Under the pieces are notes generated by a model. The model had not been told where the DNA came from and made no database searches. It saw nothing but the letters and a program-made list of their open reading frames with translations. This document shows positions 1 through 10,078 of a stretch of 64,000 bases of DNA, one piece after another; the first letter of the stretch is position 1, and each line of letters starts with the position of its first letter. Source of the stretch: Burkholderiaceae bacterium (lineage in GTDB: Bacteria; Pseudomonadota; Gammaproteobacteria; Burkholderiales; Burkholderiaceae_C). A program made the position numbers and the translations under genes. The stretch lies in the NCBI GenBank assembly GCA_026125795.1, contig JAHCKM010000004.1, positions 248,001-312,000 on the forward strand. The letters run 5' to 3'.

Positions 1-483
1 GCCGGTCGCGATGTCGGCCAGCGTCATGTGCAGCCCGGCACACCACGGTTTTTCGCCCAGGCCGCGTGCCATCGCCTTGAGCGCCGCGTTGACGCGGCTC
101 ATGTTGCGATCGATCCAGGCCTGCGAACGCGCGTCGCCGCGCGGCCCCCAGTTGGCTTCGAGTCGCGCGGCGATGGCGGCATCGAGCGCGCCGTCGGCCA
201 GCGCCTCCCAGGTGCGCACCTCGACGCGCTCGCGTCCGGTCGGCGGGATCAGGCGACCCACCGGCGACAATGTGTCGACGTACTCGACGATTACACGCGA
301 ATCGAAGATGGCCTCGACGCCTTCGACCACCAGGCACGGCACCTTGCCGAGCGGGTTGGACTTCAGCATGTTGTCGTTGCCCCAGACATCCTCGAGCACG
401 TACTGGTAGTCCAGCTTCTTCTCCGCCATCACGATGCGCACTTTGCGCACGTAGGGGCTGGTGTTCGATCCGATCAGCTTCAT
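1..483 (-). CDS. Glutathione S-transferase, YibF-like (partial, C-terminus cut by window edge)
   Basis: 161 residues are visible from an ATG at 483 to the window edge. The N-terminal part is a thioredoxin-like GST domain: it opens MKLIGSNTSPYVRKV, with Ser9 where many bacterial enzymes have a catalytic Cys or Ser. NPLGKVP (43-49) carries the cis-proline and DSR (61-63) takes the place of the usual glutathione-binding ES pair. The all-alpha C-terminal domain begins near residue 85 and is truncated. The overall pattern matches Escherichia coli YibF. It probably binds glutathione in the cytoplasm; the substrate is unknown. A -10-like TAGAAT at 516-521 suggests its own promoter, separate from the upstream codA operon on the same strand. 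Confidence 0.85.
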   Translation of the reverse strand, partial: MKLIGSNTSPYVRKVRIVMAEKKLDYQYVLEDVWGNDNMLKSNPLGKVPCLVVEGVEAIFDSRVIVEYVDTLSPVGRLIPPTGRERVEVRTWEALADGALDAAIAARLEANWGPRGDARSQAWIDRNMSRVNAALKAMARGLGEKPWCAGLHMTLADIATG

Positions 484-515
484 TGGGTGGTGGCGGCGTC
501 CCTGGCTTCGGGCTG

Positions 516-521
516 ATTCTA
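516..521 (-). promoter_or_regulatory. -10-like hexamer upstream of the GST gene
   Basis: Read on the minus strand this is TAGAAT, 32 bases before the ATG at 483. No convincing -35 is visible 16-18 bases upstream. It lies in the 77-base gap after codA and would separate the GST gene from the codA operon. Confidence 0.35.
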
Positions 522-560
522 GCGAGCCGGCCCCGGGCAGGCGGCCGCCCACTTCGGTGC

Positions 561-1831
561 TCAGCTGGTGAAGTCGACCTGTGCCGGGCGGCCGGGCAGG
601 CTCAACGTGGCGCTGGCCGCGGCACTGCGTGCGATCACCCGGCCGGCGCGCACCACCACCAGGCGCGCGGCGCGCAGGCGGATTGCCTCGACGGGCGAGC
701 GGGCCTGCAGCAGCACACAGTCGGCGCGGCAACCCGGCTCCAGGCCGTAGCCGTCGAGCCCCAGGATGCGGGCCGGCACCTGGGTCACGGCATCGAAGCA
801 CGCACGCGCCTGCGCCGCCGACGTGAGCTGACCGACATGCAGCCCCATCGCCGCCACCTCGAGCATGTCGGCCGACCCGAACGCGTACCACGGATCCATC
901 ACGCAGTCGTGGCCGAAGGCCACCGGCACGCCGGCGGCCATCAGTTCGGGCACGCGGGTCATGCCGCGGCGCCGGGGGTAGGTGTCGTAGCGACCTTGCA
1001 GCGTGATGTTGATCAGGGGGTTGGCCACCGCGTTCAATCCCGATTCGGCCATCAGCGCAATCAGCTTGTTGGCGTACGCGTTGTCCATCGAATGCATCGA
1101 CGTCAGGTGCGAGCCGGTCACGCGGCCGTGCAGCCTCAGCCGTTGTGCCTCGAAGGCCAGCGTCTCGACGTGGCGCGACGCCGGGTCGTCGGTCTCGTCG
1201 CAATGCATGTCGACGCGCAGGCCGCGCTCGGCGGCCAGTTCGCACAGCAGTCTGACGCTCGCCGCACCGTCGCCCATGGTGCGTTCAAAGTGAGGGATGC
1301 CGCCCACGACATCGACGCCGAGGTCGAGCGCACGCTTCAGATTGTCCAGCGCGCCGGGTGCACGCAGCACGCCGTCCTGCGGAAACGCGACCAGTTGCAG
1401 CTCGAGGTAGGGCTTGACCTCCTGCCGCACCTGCAGCAGCGCGCGCACCGCCAGCAAGCGCGGATCGCACACGTCGACGTGCGAGCGGATCGCGAGCAAG
1501 CCCCGGGCCACCGCCCAGTCGCAATAACGCAGCGCGCGCTCGGCGATCGCCTCCTCGGTCAGCAGCGGCTTGAGCTCACCCCACAGCGCGATGCCCTCGA
1601 GCAAGGTGCCGCTCTGGTTGACGCGCGGTTGACCGAAGGTCAGCGTCGAGTCCAGGTGGAAATGCGCATCGACGAACGGCGGGCTGACGAGCCAGCCCTG
1701 CGCATCGAGAAGCTCGCAGCCCTGGGGCGCCTGCAGGCCGGACCCGACCTCGACGAAACGACCGTCGCGTGCCAGCAGGTCGATGCCGCGCCGCCCGTCG
1801 GGCAGCGTGGCGTTGCGAACCAGCAGTTGGC

Positions 1832-1835
<4 letters not shown>
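561..1835 (-). CDS. codA: Cytosine deaminase-like amidohydrolase (CodA family)
   Basis: This 424-residue protein has the length and layout of E. coli CodA, a metal-dependent deaminase of cytosine to uracil. Visible active-site elements are HFH (His58, His60), Gln153, HCDE (His211, Glu214), His243 in [14 protein letters not shown], and Asp310 in [11 protein letters not shown]. The residue after the metal-binding Asp is Cys311, where E. coli has Asp314, so the preferred substrate may differ from plain cytosine. It starts with GTG and overlaps the upp stop by 4 bases (GTGA), which indicates translational coupling. In this operon its product would feed Upp. No signal peptide is seen, so it is cytoplasmic. 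Confidence 0.9.
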
Positions 1836-2473
<638 letters not shown>

Positions 2474-2522
2474 GGCGTGCTCCTCGTCGAACGCCACCGC
2501 GCCGAAAGGGCGGCGACGGTGC

Positions 2523-3881
2523 TCAGAATACCGTGCCGTCGCTCACCACCACCACGGGCGGCAAGCCGCCGTCGCGCCGCTCGGCAGCGATGGCGCGGCC
2601 GGCAGCCCAGGTGCCGCCCTCGAGCAGGCGCGCCAGCGGAAACGCCGCCTCGTCCACACCAAGCAAGCCGCGCACCTGCGGCGCGAGCTCGTCGAGCAGG
2701 CTCACGGTCAGCGCACGCCACTCCACGGTCCACAGGTCGCCGGGCTTGACCGCGTGCTGCGCAAAGTTGGCATCGCGCGGCACGATCACGCCGGCATCGA
2801 GCAGCAGGCCGCCGTTGCGATACTCGGGCAGTCCGGTCAGCGCATCCACGTCGTGCACCTGCACGCCCGCCCACTGCAACGGCTCGAGCAGCGAGTACGC
2901 CAACCACTGAGACAGCTTGTGGAACGGCACCCAGCCCGCATCGAGCCCCTCGCCGCCGGCCGCCGGGTGCGGCCACACGTCGCCCAGCGGCGCGCCCTGC
3001 AGGGACTGCCCGGTCGGCCAGATGCCGCTCAAGGTGTCGAGCAAGATGCCGAGCACCCGGGCGGCACCGACCTGGTGGTGCGATACCACGCGCAACGGAC
3101 GATGGTGGTGCAGTTCGGGAGCATGACGGTGGTGCGTCAGCGCATCGAACAGGTGTCCCGGCTGCCCGCTGGCGGTGTACACGTCCGGATGCGCGCGCAA
3201 CGCGTCGGCCAGCCGGTGCAGCAACGCCACGCGCCCTTCAAGGCCGACCAGCGGGTTGTCCAGGCTGACCTGGAACATCTCGGCCAGCGCGCGCGCATCG
3301 AGCGCCGCCAACGCCCTGGCGTCGACGCGCAGCGGGTCGCCCGCCTCGCTCGAGAAGCGGCCGGCCATGAAGGCGCGAAAGCTGGCCACCGCCAGCCCTT
3401 CGGAGCGCGCGAACACCTGCCCGCTCTCGCGCTCGCGGTAGCTCCATCGGCTGCCGGCGCCGGCATCGAGCAGCACGCTGACCAGCGCCAGGTCGATGCG
3501 CGAACGTGCCACCGCGGCCTGGCTGCGGCCGTTGAGCCGGGCATCGAGCTCGCTCCTGCGGTCCACGCCGCCCGCTTCGAAGTGGCGCCAACGGCTGTGG
3601 AACGGCACGTTGAGCGTCGGGAAGCGCTCGCGCGTCAGCGCGGCCACGCGTTGCGCCACCGCGCCGAGCTGCGGGCGATGGAGCGTGAAGTGATCCGATT
3701 CGCCGCGCGCGACGCGCTCGGCGATCGCGGCGCAGCGCTGGCGGATCGTGGCCGGCGCGCGCAGACGCCGCACGGCCTCGTTCAGGGCCGCGCTGCGCGC
3801 ACCGGCCGGCGCGTCCGGAGCCGGCAGCGCCCCCTCGGGGGGTCGCGAGGGCAGCGCGCGTGGGGGCTCGTGGTTATTCAA
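2523..3881 (-). CDS. URC4/Urg3 family protein (DUF1688), uracil catabolism
   Basis: A 452-residue soluble protein matching the URC4/Urg3 (DUF1688) family; recognisable stretches include [42 protein letters not shown] and [13 protein letters not shown]4 is genetically required for uracil use in the yeast Lachancea kluyveri, but I know of no firmly assigned reaction. The longest reading uses TTG at 3881, overlapping the URC1 stop. Residues about 4-20 (rich in Pro, Arg and Ala) come from a GC-rich intergenic repeat, so the family-like part begins only near residue 30. The true start may be different, for example a GTG near residue 37. It sits between the URC1 homologue and upp in one operon. Confidence 0.88.
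   Translation of the reverse strand: MNNHEPPRALPSRPPEGALPAPDAPAGARSAALNEAVRRLRAPATIRQRCAAIAERVARGESDHFTLHRPQLGAVAQRVAALTRERFPTLNVPFHSRWRHFEAGGVDRRSELDARLNGRSQAAVARSRIDLALVSVLLDAGAGSRWSYRERESGQVFARSEGLAVASFRAFMAGRFSSEAGDPLRVDARALAALDARALAEMFQVSLDNPLVGLEGRVALLHRLADALRAHPDVYTASGQPGHLFDALTHHRHAPELHHHRPLRVVSHHQVGAARVLGILLDTLSGIWPTGQSLQGAPLGDVWPHPAAGGEGLDAGWVPFHKLSQWLAYSLLEPLQWAGVQVHDVDALTGLPEYRNGGLLLDAGVIVPRDANFAQHAVKPGDLWTVEWRALTVSLLDELAPQVRGLLGVDEAAFPLARLLEGGTWAAGRAIAAERRDGGLPPVVVVSDGTVF
3817..3872. repeat. GC-rich intergenic repeat (family A) inside the URC4 5' end
   Basis: The segment contains opposed G and C runs (CCCCCTCGGGGGG) followed by GCGCGCGTGGGGGCTC. The style resembles the elements at 49683, 52152 and 56469. 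It falls between the URC1 stop and the first family-like residues of URC4, so it is translated if the TTG start at 3881 is used. Confidence 0.45.
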
Positions 3882-5121
3882 GCCCGCGCCCCTTCACCGC
3901 GGCGAGCTGTGCCTCGTCGGGCACGGCGCCGTCGGTGAAGTAGCCGGCCGCGATCTTGGCCTCGATCTCGACGCGCGCGTCGGCCGGCACCAGCGCGTCG
4001 GGGATCTTCACGCGCTCGCCCACCTCGATGCCGCCGCCGGTGATGGCGTCGTACTTGTCGTTGCTCATGCTGACCAGGCGGTGGATCTTGCGCACGCCGA
4101 GCCAATGCAGCACGTCGGGCATCAGCTCCTGGAAACGCATGTCCTGCACGCCGGCGACGCATTCGGTGCGCAGGAAGTACTTGTCGGCGCGGTCGCCGCC
4201 TTCCTGGCGCTTGCGCGCGTTGTAGACGAGGAACTTGGTCACCTCACCGAGCGCACGCCCCTCCTTGCGGCTGTATGCGATCAGGCCGACACCGCCGTCC
4301 TGCGCGCCCTGGATGCACTCTTCGATCGCGTGCGTCAGGTAGGGGCGGCAGGTGCAGATGTCGGAACCGAACACGTCGGAGCCGTTGCACTCGTCGTGCA
4401 CGCGCGCGGTCAGCGTCACGGCAGGGTCGGCCAGGTCGCGCACGTTTCCGAACACGTACAGCGTCTGGCCACCGATCGGCGGCAGGAACACCTCGAGGTC
4501 GCTGCGCGTCACCAGCTCGGGGTACATGCCGCCGGTCTCTTCGAACAGCGCGCGGCGCAGGTCCGCTTCGCTGACGTTGAAACGCCTGGCCACGCCCGGC
4601 AGCCACCACACCGGCTCGACCGCGATCTTGGTCACCGCGGCCGACGCGTCCGGCAGCAGCACCTTGCCGTCGACGACCAGACGCTGGAACGCGAGCGCCT
4701 GCTTGATTTCGGGCAGGTGGATGTGCGCCTTGGTGACGGCGATGGTCGGCCGCACGTCGTAGCCCTGGGCGAGGTAATCGGCGAACGCGTTCTGCACCGA
4801 GGCGCCCCACGGATCGATCGACACGATCTTCGACGCGTCGCCCCATTGTTCGTACGGCCCGATCAGATCGGTGGGAGCGGTGTCGGTCAGATCGGCGCGG
4901 TGGCCCTTCGTGAGGTTGCCCGCAGCCACCGCGAGTGCGCGATACACGCCGTAGCTGCCGCTGTGCGTTCCGATCACGTTGCGCTGGCTGCGGTTGCTCG
5001 TGGTGCCGACGATCGGCCCGCGCTCCAGCGCGTCGGCCGCACCCCAGTGGATCGCCGGCGCACCGCTGGGCCCCTGCCCCGGATGCGAGGTCAGGCGAAT
5101 GTGACGTGGCGGTTCGGCCAT
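3874..5121 (-). CDS. GTP cyclohydrolase II-like protein, URC1/Urg1 family
   Basis: 415 residues from the ATG at 5121; a GTG at 5130 is an alternative. The C-terminal half is a GTP cyclohydrolase II fold. HDEC (242-245) and DICTC (254-258) keep all three zinc-binding cysteines (Cys245, Cys256, Cys258), and RKEGRALGE (285-293) matches the RxEGRG loop. However, the DYG region of true RibA is replaced by DMRFQE (327-332), and LTNNP by SMSNDK. An extra N-terminal domain of about 200 residues marks URC1 rather than RibA. Together with URC4 and Upp in the same operon this indicates uracil breakdown through UMP rather than riboflavin synthesis. The exact reaction is not known to me. Confidence 0.88.
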   Translation of the reverse strand: MAEPPRHIRLTSHPGQGPSGAPAIHWGAADALERGPIVGTTSNRSQRNVIGTHSGSYGVYRALAVAAGNLTKGHRADLTDTAPTDLIGPYEQWGDASKIVSIDPWGASVQNAFADYLAQGYDVRPTIAVTKAHIHLPEIKQALAFQRLVVDGKVLLPDASAAVTKIAVEPVWWLPGVARRFNVSEADLRRALFEETGGMYPELVTRSDLEVFLPPIGGQTLYVFGNVRDLADPAVTLTARVHDECNGSDVFGSDICTCRPYLTHAIEECIQGAQDGGVGLIAYSRKEGRALGEVTKFLVYNARKRQEGGDRADKYFLRTECVAGVQDMRFQELMPDVLHWLGVRKIHRLVSMSNDKYDAITGGGIEVGERVKIPDALVPADARVEIEAKIAAGYFTDGAVPDEAQLAAVKGRGLE

Positions 5122-5197
5122 GCGCTGCACCAGATCATCAAGCGCGCAGCATAGCGCCGCCCAAGGGCGAGTGGATGCGCCTGACTCGGGCGCGGCT

Positions 5198-6139
5198 TCA
5201 GCGTTCGCCGCGCCGGTACGGCTTCATCAGCGCCTGCGGGTACGCGGCCCGGCGCGCCACGACGACCAGTGCGACGATCGCCATCACGTACGGCAGCATC
5301 AGGTAGAACTGGTACGGGATGTCCAGCCCGAACGCGCCGCCGCCGGCCTGCTGCAGCCGCAGCTGCAGCGCGTCGAAGAATCCGAACAGCAGCGCGCCGA
5401 GCAAGGCCTTGCCCGGCCGCCACGACGCGAACACCACCAGGGCCACACAGACCCAGCCGCGTCCGTTGACCATGTTGAAGTAGAACGCGTTGAACGCGGC
5501 CAGCGTCAGGAACGCACCGGCCACGCCCATCAGCGCCGAGCCGGCCACGATGGCGCCGGTGCGCACGTGTGCCACGTTCAGGCCCTGCGCCTCGGCCGCG
5601 CCCGGGTTCTCGCCGACCATGCGGATCGCCAGCCCGAGCGGCGTGCGCATCATCATCCAGGCCAGCAACGGCACCAGCAGCAGCGCCAGCAGGGTCAGCG
5701 GCGTCTGGGTTTGCAGCACCGGCAGCGGCAGCCAGCCGGACATGTCGGAGAACGGCTGGATCGTCGGCGGGCTGTCGACCTTGGGGAAGCTGACGCGATA
5801 GGCATAACTCGCCAAGCTGGTGGCCAGCAGCGTGATGCCGAGCCCCGCGACATGCTGGCTCAATGCCAGCGTGACGGTGAGCAGCGCGTGCAGCAGCCCG
5901 AACGCCATGCCGGTGAGCGCGGCCACGCCGACGCCGGCCCACAGACTGCCGCCGGCGTGCACCGTGAGCCAGCCGGCGAACGCGCCGGCCACCATGATGC
6001 CCTCGATGCCGAGGTTCAGCACGCCGGCGCGCTCGCACAGCAGCACGCCGAGCGTGCCGAAGATCAGCGGCGTGGCGATGCGCAGCACCGCCGCCCAGAA
6101 CGGCACGCTGGCCAGAAGGTCGAGCGTTTCGCCAAGCAT
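5198..6139 (-). CDS. ABC transporter permease, BMP/nucleoside-type (second permease)
   Basis: 313 residues, almost entirely hydrophobic, with about eight to ten membrane segments. It belongs to the branched-chain/BMP permease family: CERAGVLNLGIEGIMVAGAFAG near the N-terminus and RMVGENPGAAEAQGLNV (about 195-211) are typical of the nucleoside-type (NupQ/YufQ-like) member. The ATG at 6139 lies 11 bases after the stop of the partner permease. A 76-base gap separates it from the URC1 homologue downstream. In an operon with base-degrading enzymes the cargo is probably a nucleobase or nucleoside; this is inferred from context. Confidence 0.9.
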   Translation of the reverse strand: MLGETLDLLASVPFWAAVLRIATPLIFGTLGVLLCERAGVLNLGIEGIMVAGAFAGWLTVHAGGSLWAGVGVAALTGMAFGLLHALLTVTLALSQHVAGLGITLLATSLASYAYRVSFPKVDSPPTIQPFSDMSGWLPLPVLQTQTPLTLLALLLVPLLAWMMMRTPLGLAIRMVGENPGAAEAQGLNVAHVRTGAIVAGSALMGVAGAFLTLAAFNAFYFNMVNGRGWVCVALVVFASWRPGKALLGALLFGFFDALQLRLQQAGGGAFGLDIPYQFYLMLPYVMAIVALVVVARRAAYPQALMKPYRRGER

Positions 6140-6150
6140 GGGGTTAGGCC

Positions 6151-7212
6151 CTAGCGCAGGCGGATGCGCCAGCGCGTCGTCATCGTCGCCACGAGCACCG
6201 CGATCAGCGACACCGCGACGATCACGTCGGCGATGTAGGTCGGCACGCCCACCGCGCGGCTCATGCCGTCGGCGCCGACCAGCATGCCGGCCACGAACAC
6301 CGCCGCGAACACGACGCCGACCGGGTGCAGCCCGGCCAGCATCGCCACCACGATGCCGCCGTAGCCGTAGCCGGGCGACATGTCGAGCGTGACGTAACCG
6401 GCGCGCCCGGCCACCTCCACCGCGCCGGCCAGACCCGCCAGCGCGCCCGAGATCAGCGCCACCTGCCACACCACGGTGTGCACCCGCATGCCGGCAAACG
6501 CGGCCGCGCGTGCGTTGGCGCCGACCGCGCGGATCTCGAAGCCGAGCGTGGTCCGGCGCAGCAGCAGCGCCAGCAGCGCGGCCAGCAGCAGCGCGATCAG
6601 CAGCCCGCTGTGCACGCGACTGCGCGGCACCAGCGGCTGCAACTGCAATGCATCGGCGATGGCCACGCTCTGCGGCCAGCCGAGCGCCGACGGGTCCTTC
6701 ATCGGCCCGTCGAGCATCGCCGACACCAGCAGCAGCACGATGAAGTTCAGCAGCAGCGTGGTCACGACTTCGTCGACCCCGAGGCGCGACTTCAACAACG
6801 CCGGCACCAGCAGCAGCAGCGCGCCCGCCAGGCACGCGGCGGCGATCATCGCGATGAACAGCAGGCCGGGCGGCGCGGCGAATCCGCTGCCGCCGTGCAG
6901 TCCACCGACCGCCACCGCCGCCAGCGCGCCAGCATAGAGCTGACCCTCGGCGCCGATGTTGTACAGCCGGGCGCGAAACGCCACCGCGGCCGCCAGACCG
7001 GTCAGGATCAGCGGGGTGGCACGTGTCAGCGTCTCGGTCCAGGCAAAACGCGAGCCGAAGCCGCCTTCCAGAAGCAGTGCGTACGCCCGGGCCACCGGTG
7101 CGCCGGCCCAGGCGACCAGCAGCGACGTCACGAGCAGCGTGAACAGCAGCGCCGCGGCGGGCGCGGCCAGCCACATCCAGACCGGTGTGTGCACCCGGGA
7201 CTCAAGCCGCAT
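6151..7212 (-). CDS. ABC transporter permease, BMP/nucleoside-type (first permease)
   Basis: 353 residues from the ATG at 7212 (MRLESRVHT), which overlaps the ATPase stop by 11 bases; an ATG at 7236 is an alternative. It has an N-terminal anchor followed by multiple membrane helices. LYNIGAEGQLYAGALAA (about 88-104), TTLLLNFIVLLLVSAML and RAVGANARAAAFAGM are signatures of the YufP/NupP type permease. It forms the membrane channel with the 313-residue permease, energised by the ATPase upstream. No receptor gene is in this operon; the BMP protein at 12160-13155 is the likely partner. Confidence 0.9.
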   Translation of the reverse strand: MRLESRVHTPVWMWLAAPAAALLFTLLVTSLLVAWAGAPVARAYALLLEGGFGSRFAWTETLTRATPLILTGLAAAVAFRARLYNIGAEGQLYAGALAAVAVGGLHGGSGFAAPPGLLFIAMIAAACLAGALLLLVPALLKSRLGVDEVVTTLLLNFIVLLLVSAMLDGPMKDPSALGWPQSVAIADALQLQPLVPRSRVHSGLLIALLLAALLALLLRRTTLGFEIRAVGANARAAAFAGMRVHTVVWQVALISGALAGLAGAVEVAGRAGYVTLDMSPGYGYGGIVVAMLAGLHPVGVVFAAVFVAGMLVGADGMSRAVGVPTYIADVIVAVSLIAVLVATMTTRWRIRLR

Positions 7213-8788
7213 GGCGCGATTGTGCGGCGGCGCCACCCATCGCCAGACCGAGTGTGGCGGCGCTCCACGCGTCGCGCCGCCGCACGTCGCTGAGGCGCCC
7301 GCGCGTCATCACCGTGATGCGGTCGGCCAGCGCGAGGATCTCGTCGAGATCCTCACTGATCAGCAGCACGCCGGAGCCGGCCGTGCACGCCTCCAGCAGG
7401 CGCCGGTGCAGATCGGCCACTGCGCCGACGTCGAGGCCCCAGGTCGGCTGGTGCGCCACGATCAGCAGCGGCACGGTGTCGCGGTAGTGGGCGCCGGTGA
7501 GGGCACGCCCGAGGATCAGCTTCTGCAGGTTGCCGCCCGACAACGCACGTGCCGGCGCGTCGAGCCCGAGCGCACCGGCGCCACGCACGTCGAAGCGCTC
7601 GACCAGGGTGCGTGCATGCTCGCGCGCTCGGTCCGTGCGCAGCACGCCAAAGCGCGCGAAACGCCGGCCGGCATACCGCTCGAGCACCGCGTTCTCCCAA
7701 AGCGCCAACTCGCCGATCGCGCCGACGTTCTGGCGGTCTTCGGGGATGCGCGCCACGCCGGCGCGCACGAACGCACGCGGGTCGGCGGGCAGCGCGCGGC
7801 CCCCGATCTGCAGCGTGCCGGCCGCCAGCGGCACCAGACCCGACAGCAGATCGGCCAGCGTGCGCTGTCCGTTGCCGGCCACGCCGGCAATCGCCAGCAC
7901 CTCGCCGCCATGGACCTCAAGGCTCAGTTGCGTGAGCGGCGGCCGCTCGCCGTTGCCCGCCACACTGGCATCGCGCAGCGTGCAGACCACGCGCGACGCG
8001 GCCGGCGCGGCGCGCGTGGGCTGCCGCGCCACGGCGTCGATGGCGTGGCCCACCATCGCCAGCGCCAATTCATGCGCGCCCACTGCGGCGGCATCGTCGA
8101 ACTGCGCCACGAGGCGGCCCGCACGCAACACCGCGATGCGGTCGGACACCGCACGCACTTCGTCGAGCTTGTGGCTGATGAACAGGATCGCCATGCCCTG
8201 CGCCACCATCTTCTTCAGCGTGGCGAACAGCGCACCGGACGCCTGCGGCGTCAACACCGCGGTGGGCTCATCGAGGATCAGGACCCTGGCACCGCGGACC
8301 AAGGCCTTCAGAATCTCGACGCGCTGGCGCTCGCCCACCGACAGATCGGCGACACGCGCCTCCGGGCTCACTTGCAGGCCGAAGCGCGCGGCGGCGTCGA
8401 GCAGCCGGGCACGCGCCTGACGGCGCCGCGAGAACGGCAGCCACAGCGGCTCGGTGCCAAGCATCACGTTGTCGAGCACGCTCAGGTTGTCGGCCAGCGC
8501 AAAGTGCTGATGCACCATGCCGATGCCTGCCGCGAGCGCGGCCTTGGGCTGTCCTGGCGGCAGCGTGCGCCCGTCGACCTCGATCGTGCCGGCATCGGCC
8601 AGGTAGTGGCCGAAGAGGATCGACACCAGCGTGCTCTTGCCGGCGCCGTTCTCGCCCAGCAGCGCCAGCACCTCGCCGGCGCGCAGCTCGAGCGACACCG
8701 CATCGTTGGCCACCAGCGCGCCGAAGCGCTTGGTGATGCCGCGCATGCGCAGCGCAACCACCGGTGCTGACGGGCCCGCGTCGGACAT
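7202..8788 (-). CDS. ABC transporter ATP-binding protein, double-ABC (nucleoside type)
   Basis: 528 residues with two fused nucleotide-binding domains. The first has Walker A GENGAGKST, signature LSVGERQRVEILKAL and Walker B VLILDEPTAVLTP. The second has a degenerate Walker A (GVAGNGQRT), signature LSGGNLQKLILGRAL and Walker B region LLIVAHQPTWGLDVG, where the usual Asp-Glu is absent. This asymmetry is usual for BMP/sugar-type importers, in which one site hydrolyses ATP. The ATG at 8788 is the first in-frame Met followed by a family-like N-terminus. It is the first gene of the operon running to codA. GACAAT at 8813-8818 on the minus strand could be a -10. Confidence 0.93.
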   Translation of the reverse strand: MSDAGPSAPVVALRMRGITKRFGALVANDAVSLELRAGEVLALLGENGAGKSTLVSILFGHYLADAGTIEVDGRTLPPGQPKAALAAGIGMVHQHFALADNLSVLDNVMLGTEPLWLPFSRRRQARARLLDAAARFGLQVSPEARVADLSVGERQRVEILKALVRGARVLILDEPTAVLTPQASGALFATLKKMVAQGMAILFISHKLDEVRAVSDRIAVLRAGRLVAQFDDAAAVGAHELALAMVGHAIDAVARQPTRAAPAASRVVCTLRDASVAGNGERPPLTQLSLEVHGGEVLAIAGVAGNGQRTLADLLSGLVPLAAGTLQIGGRALPADPRAFVRAGVARIPEDRQNVGAIGELALWENAVLERYAGRRFARFGVLRTDRAREHARTLVERFDVRGAGALGLDAPARALSGGNLQKLILGRALTGAHYRDTVPLLIVAHQPTWGLDVGAVADLHRRLLEACTAGSGVLLISEDLDEILALADRITVMTRGRLSDVRRRDAWSAATLGLAMGGAAAQSRHAA

Positions 8789-8889
8789 GGGATCGCGCCG
8801 ATCAAAGGCCGCATTGTCCACAGATGTGCGCGGCGCTCGCGTGCGCGCAGACGGTGCGCGCCACACAACAACCGAAGGGAATTGCCCGG

Positions 8890-8919
8890 TTGTGATCCAG
8901 CGGTGTGCCGTGCTAGGGT
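8890..8919 (+). promoter_or_regulatory. Candidate sigma-70-like promoter for the TRAP operon
   Basis: TTGTGA (8890-8895) and TAGGGT (8914-8919) are separated by 18 bases, with an extended -10 TGC just before the second box. The predicted start lies about 60 bases before the dctP ATG at 8986. It is in the 197-base divergent region shared with the ABC operon. Confidence 0.35.
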
Positions 8920-8985
8920 TTCCGGGCCCGCAACGGGCAGTCGGCCACCCGCAGCGGCGGCCGCTCACACACAAGAGGAGACACG

Positions 8986-10044
8986 ATGCGACGGTTCACG
9001 ATTGCGGCGCGTGTCGTCGCAGCGACGGTGGGTCTGAGCTTGTCACTTGCGGCGGGCCATGCCGGCGCGCAGGACAAGAAGGTGCGTGCGCAGATGGGCT
9101 GGGCCTTTCCCAGTTCCACCGGCCTGCTGGGACACACGCAGACCCGGTTGGTGGAGATGCTGCGCACGGTGTCCGGCGGCAGCATCGACGTCAAGGGTTT
9201 CGAGCCCGGCGCGCTGGTGCCGTCAAACCAGTACCTCGATGCGGTGGGCAACGGCTCGCTCGACATGGCCTGGACGGTGTCGGGCTTCTGGACCGGCAAG
9301 GACATCGCCTTCGCGATGTACGCCTCGGTGCCGTTCGGCCCCGGCGTCGGCGAGTACCTGGCCTGGATGAAACACGGCGGCGGCGAGAAGCTGATGAAGG
9401 AGCTGCACGCCAAGTACAACGTCGAGGCGCTGAACTGCGGCGTGATCTCGCCCGAGGCGTCGGGCTGGTTCCGCAAGGAGATCAAGTCGCTCGATGATCT
9501 CAAGGGCCTGAAGATGCGCTTCTTCGGGCTGGGCGCCAACGTGATGCAGAAGCTCGGCGTGTCGACCCAGCTGCTGCAGGCCGGCGAGATCTTCCAGGCG
9601 CTGCAGCTCGGCACCATCGACGCCACTGAGTTCTCGATGCCGGTGATGGACCTGACGCTGGGCTTTCACCAGGTGGCCAAGTTCTACTACTTCCCCGGCT
9701 GGCACCAGCAGGCCACGATCAACCAGCTGATCATCTCCAAGCAGAAGTGGGCCGAGTTCAGCGCGACGCAGAAGGCGCAGATCCAGGCTGTGTGCGACGC
9801 CACCACGGCGCTGCAGTTCGCCGAGGGCGAAGCGGTGCAGTTCAAGGCGATGAAGGACATCCAGGCCAAGGGCGTCAAGCTGCTCAAGTGGCCGCAGAAC
9901 TTCCTCGATGCATTCGAGAAGGCCTGGGACGAAGTGGCGCAGGAGCAGGCGACCAAGAGCCCGGAGTTCAAGAAGGCGTGGGATTCCTACAGCGCCTTCC
10001 GCAAAGACTACGCGATCTGGCGCGACATGGGCTACCTCAAGTAG
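8986..10044 (+). CDS. TRAP transporter solute-binding protein (DctP family)
   Basis: 352 residues with a signal peptide (MRRFTIAARVV through AGHAGAQ, cut near residue 28), so it is periplasmic. The mature protein is a DctP-type receptor: a ligand-binding segment with WFRKEI, then GLKMRFFGLGANVMQKLG containing the conserved Arg that binds the carboxylate of organic acid ligands, and ALQLGTIDATEFSMPV. A clear ribosome binding site (GAGGAG) lies 7-12 bases upstream of the ATG. It heads the dctPQM cluster. The ligand is probably a carboxylic or keto acid; its place between nucleobase genes leaves open a breakdown product of that route. Confidence 0.92.
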   Translation: MRRFTIAARVVAATVGLSLSLAAGHAGAQDKKVRAQMGWAFPSSTGLLGHTQTRLVEMLRTVSGGSIDVKGFEPGALVPSNQYLDAVGNGSLDMAWTVSGFWTGKDIAFAMYASVPFGPGVGEYLAWMKHGGGEKLMKELHAKYNVEALNCGVISPEASGWFRKEIKSLDDLKGLKMRFFGLGANVMQKLGVSTQLLQAGEIFQALQLGTIDATEFSMPVMDLTLGFHQVAKFYYFPGWHQQATINQLIISKQKWAEFSATQKAQIQAVCDATTALQFAEGEAVQFKAMKDIQAKGVKLLKWPQNFLDAFEKAWDEVAQEQATKSPEFKKAWDSYSAFRKDYAIWRDMGYLK

Positions 10045-10078
10045 CGCGCGACCTCTTCTTTCTTTCGCGTTCGCGAGC

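Noticed and set aside
5198-7174. 658-codon frame that seems to fuse an extra domain to the permease
   Set aside because: Only the last 313 residues look like a permease; the rest is an out-of-frame reading of the partner permease gene.
8789-8985. Possible purine or other riboswitch before the transport genes
   Set aside because: I found no conserved riboswitch core in this or the other leader regions; leaders are short.
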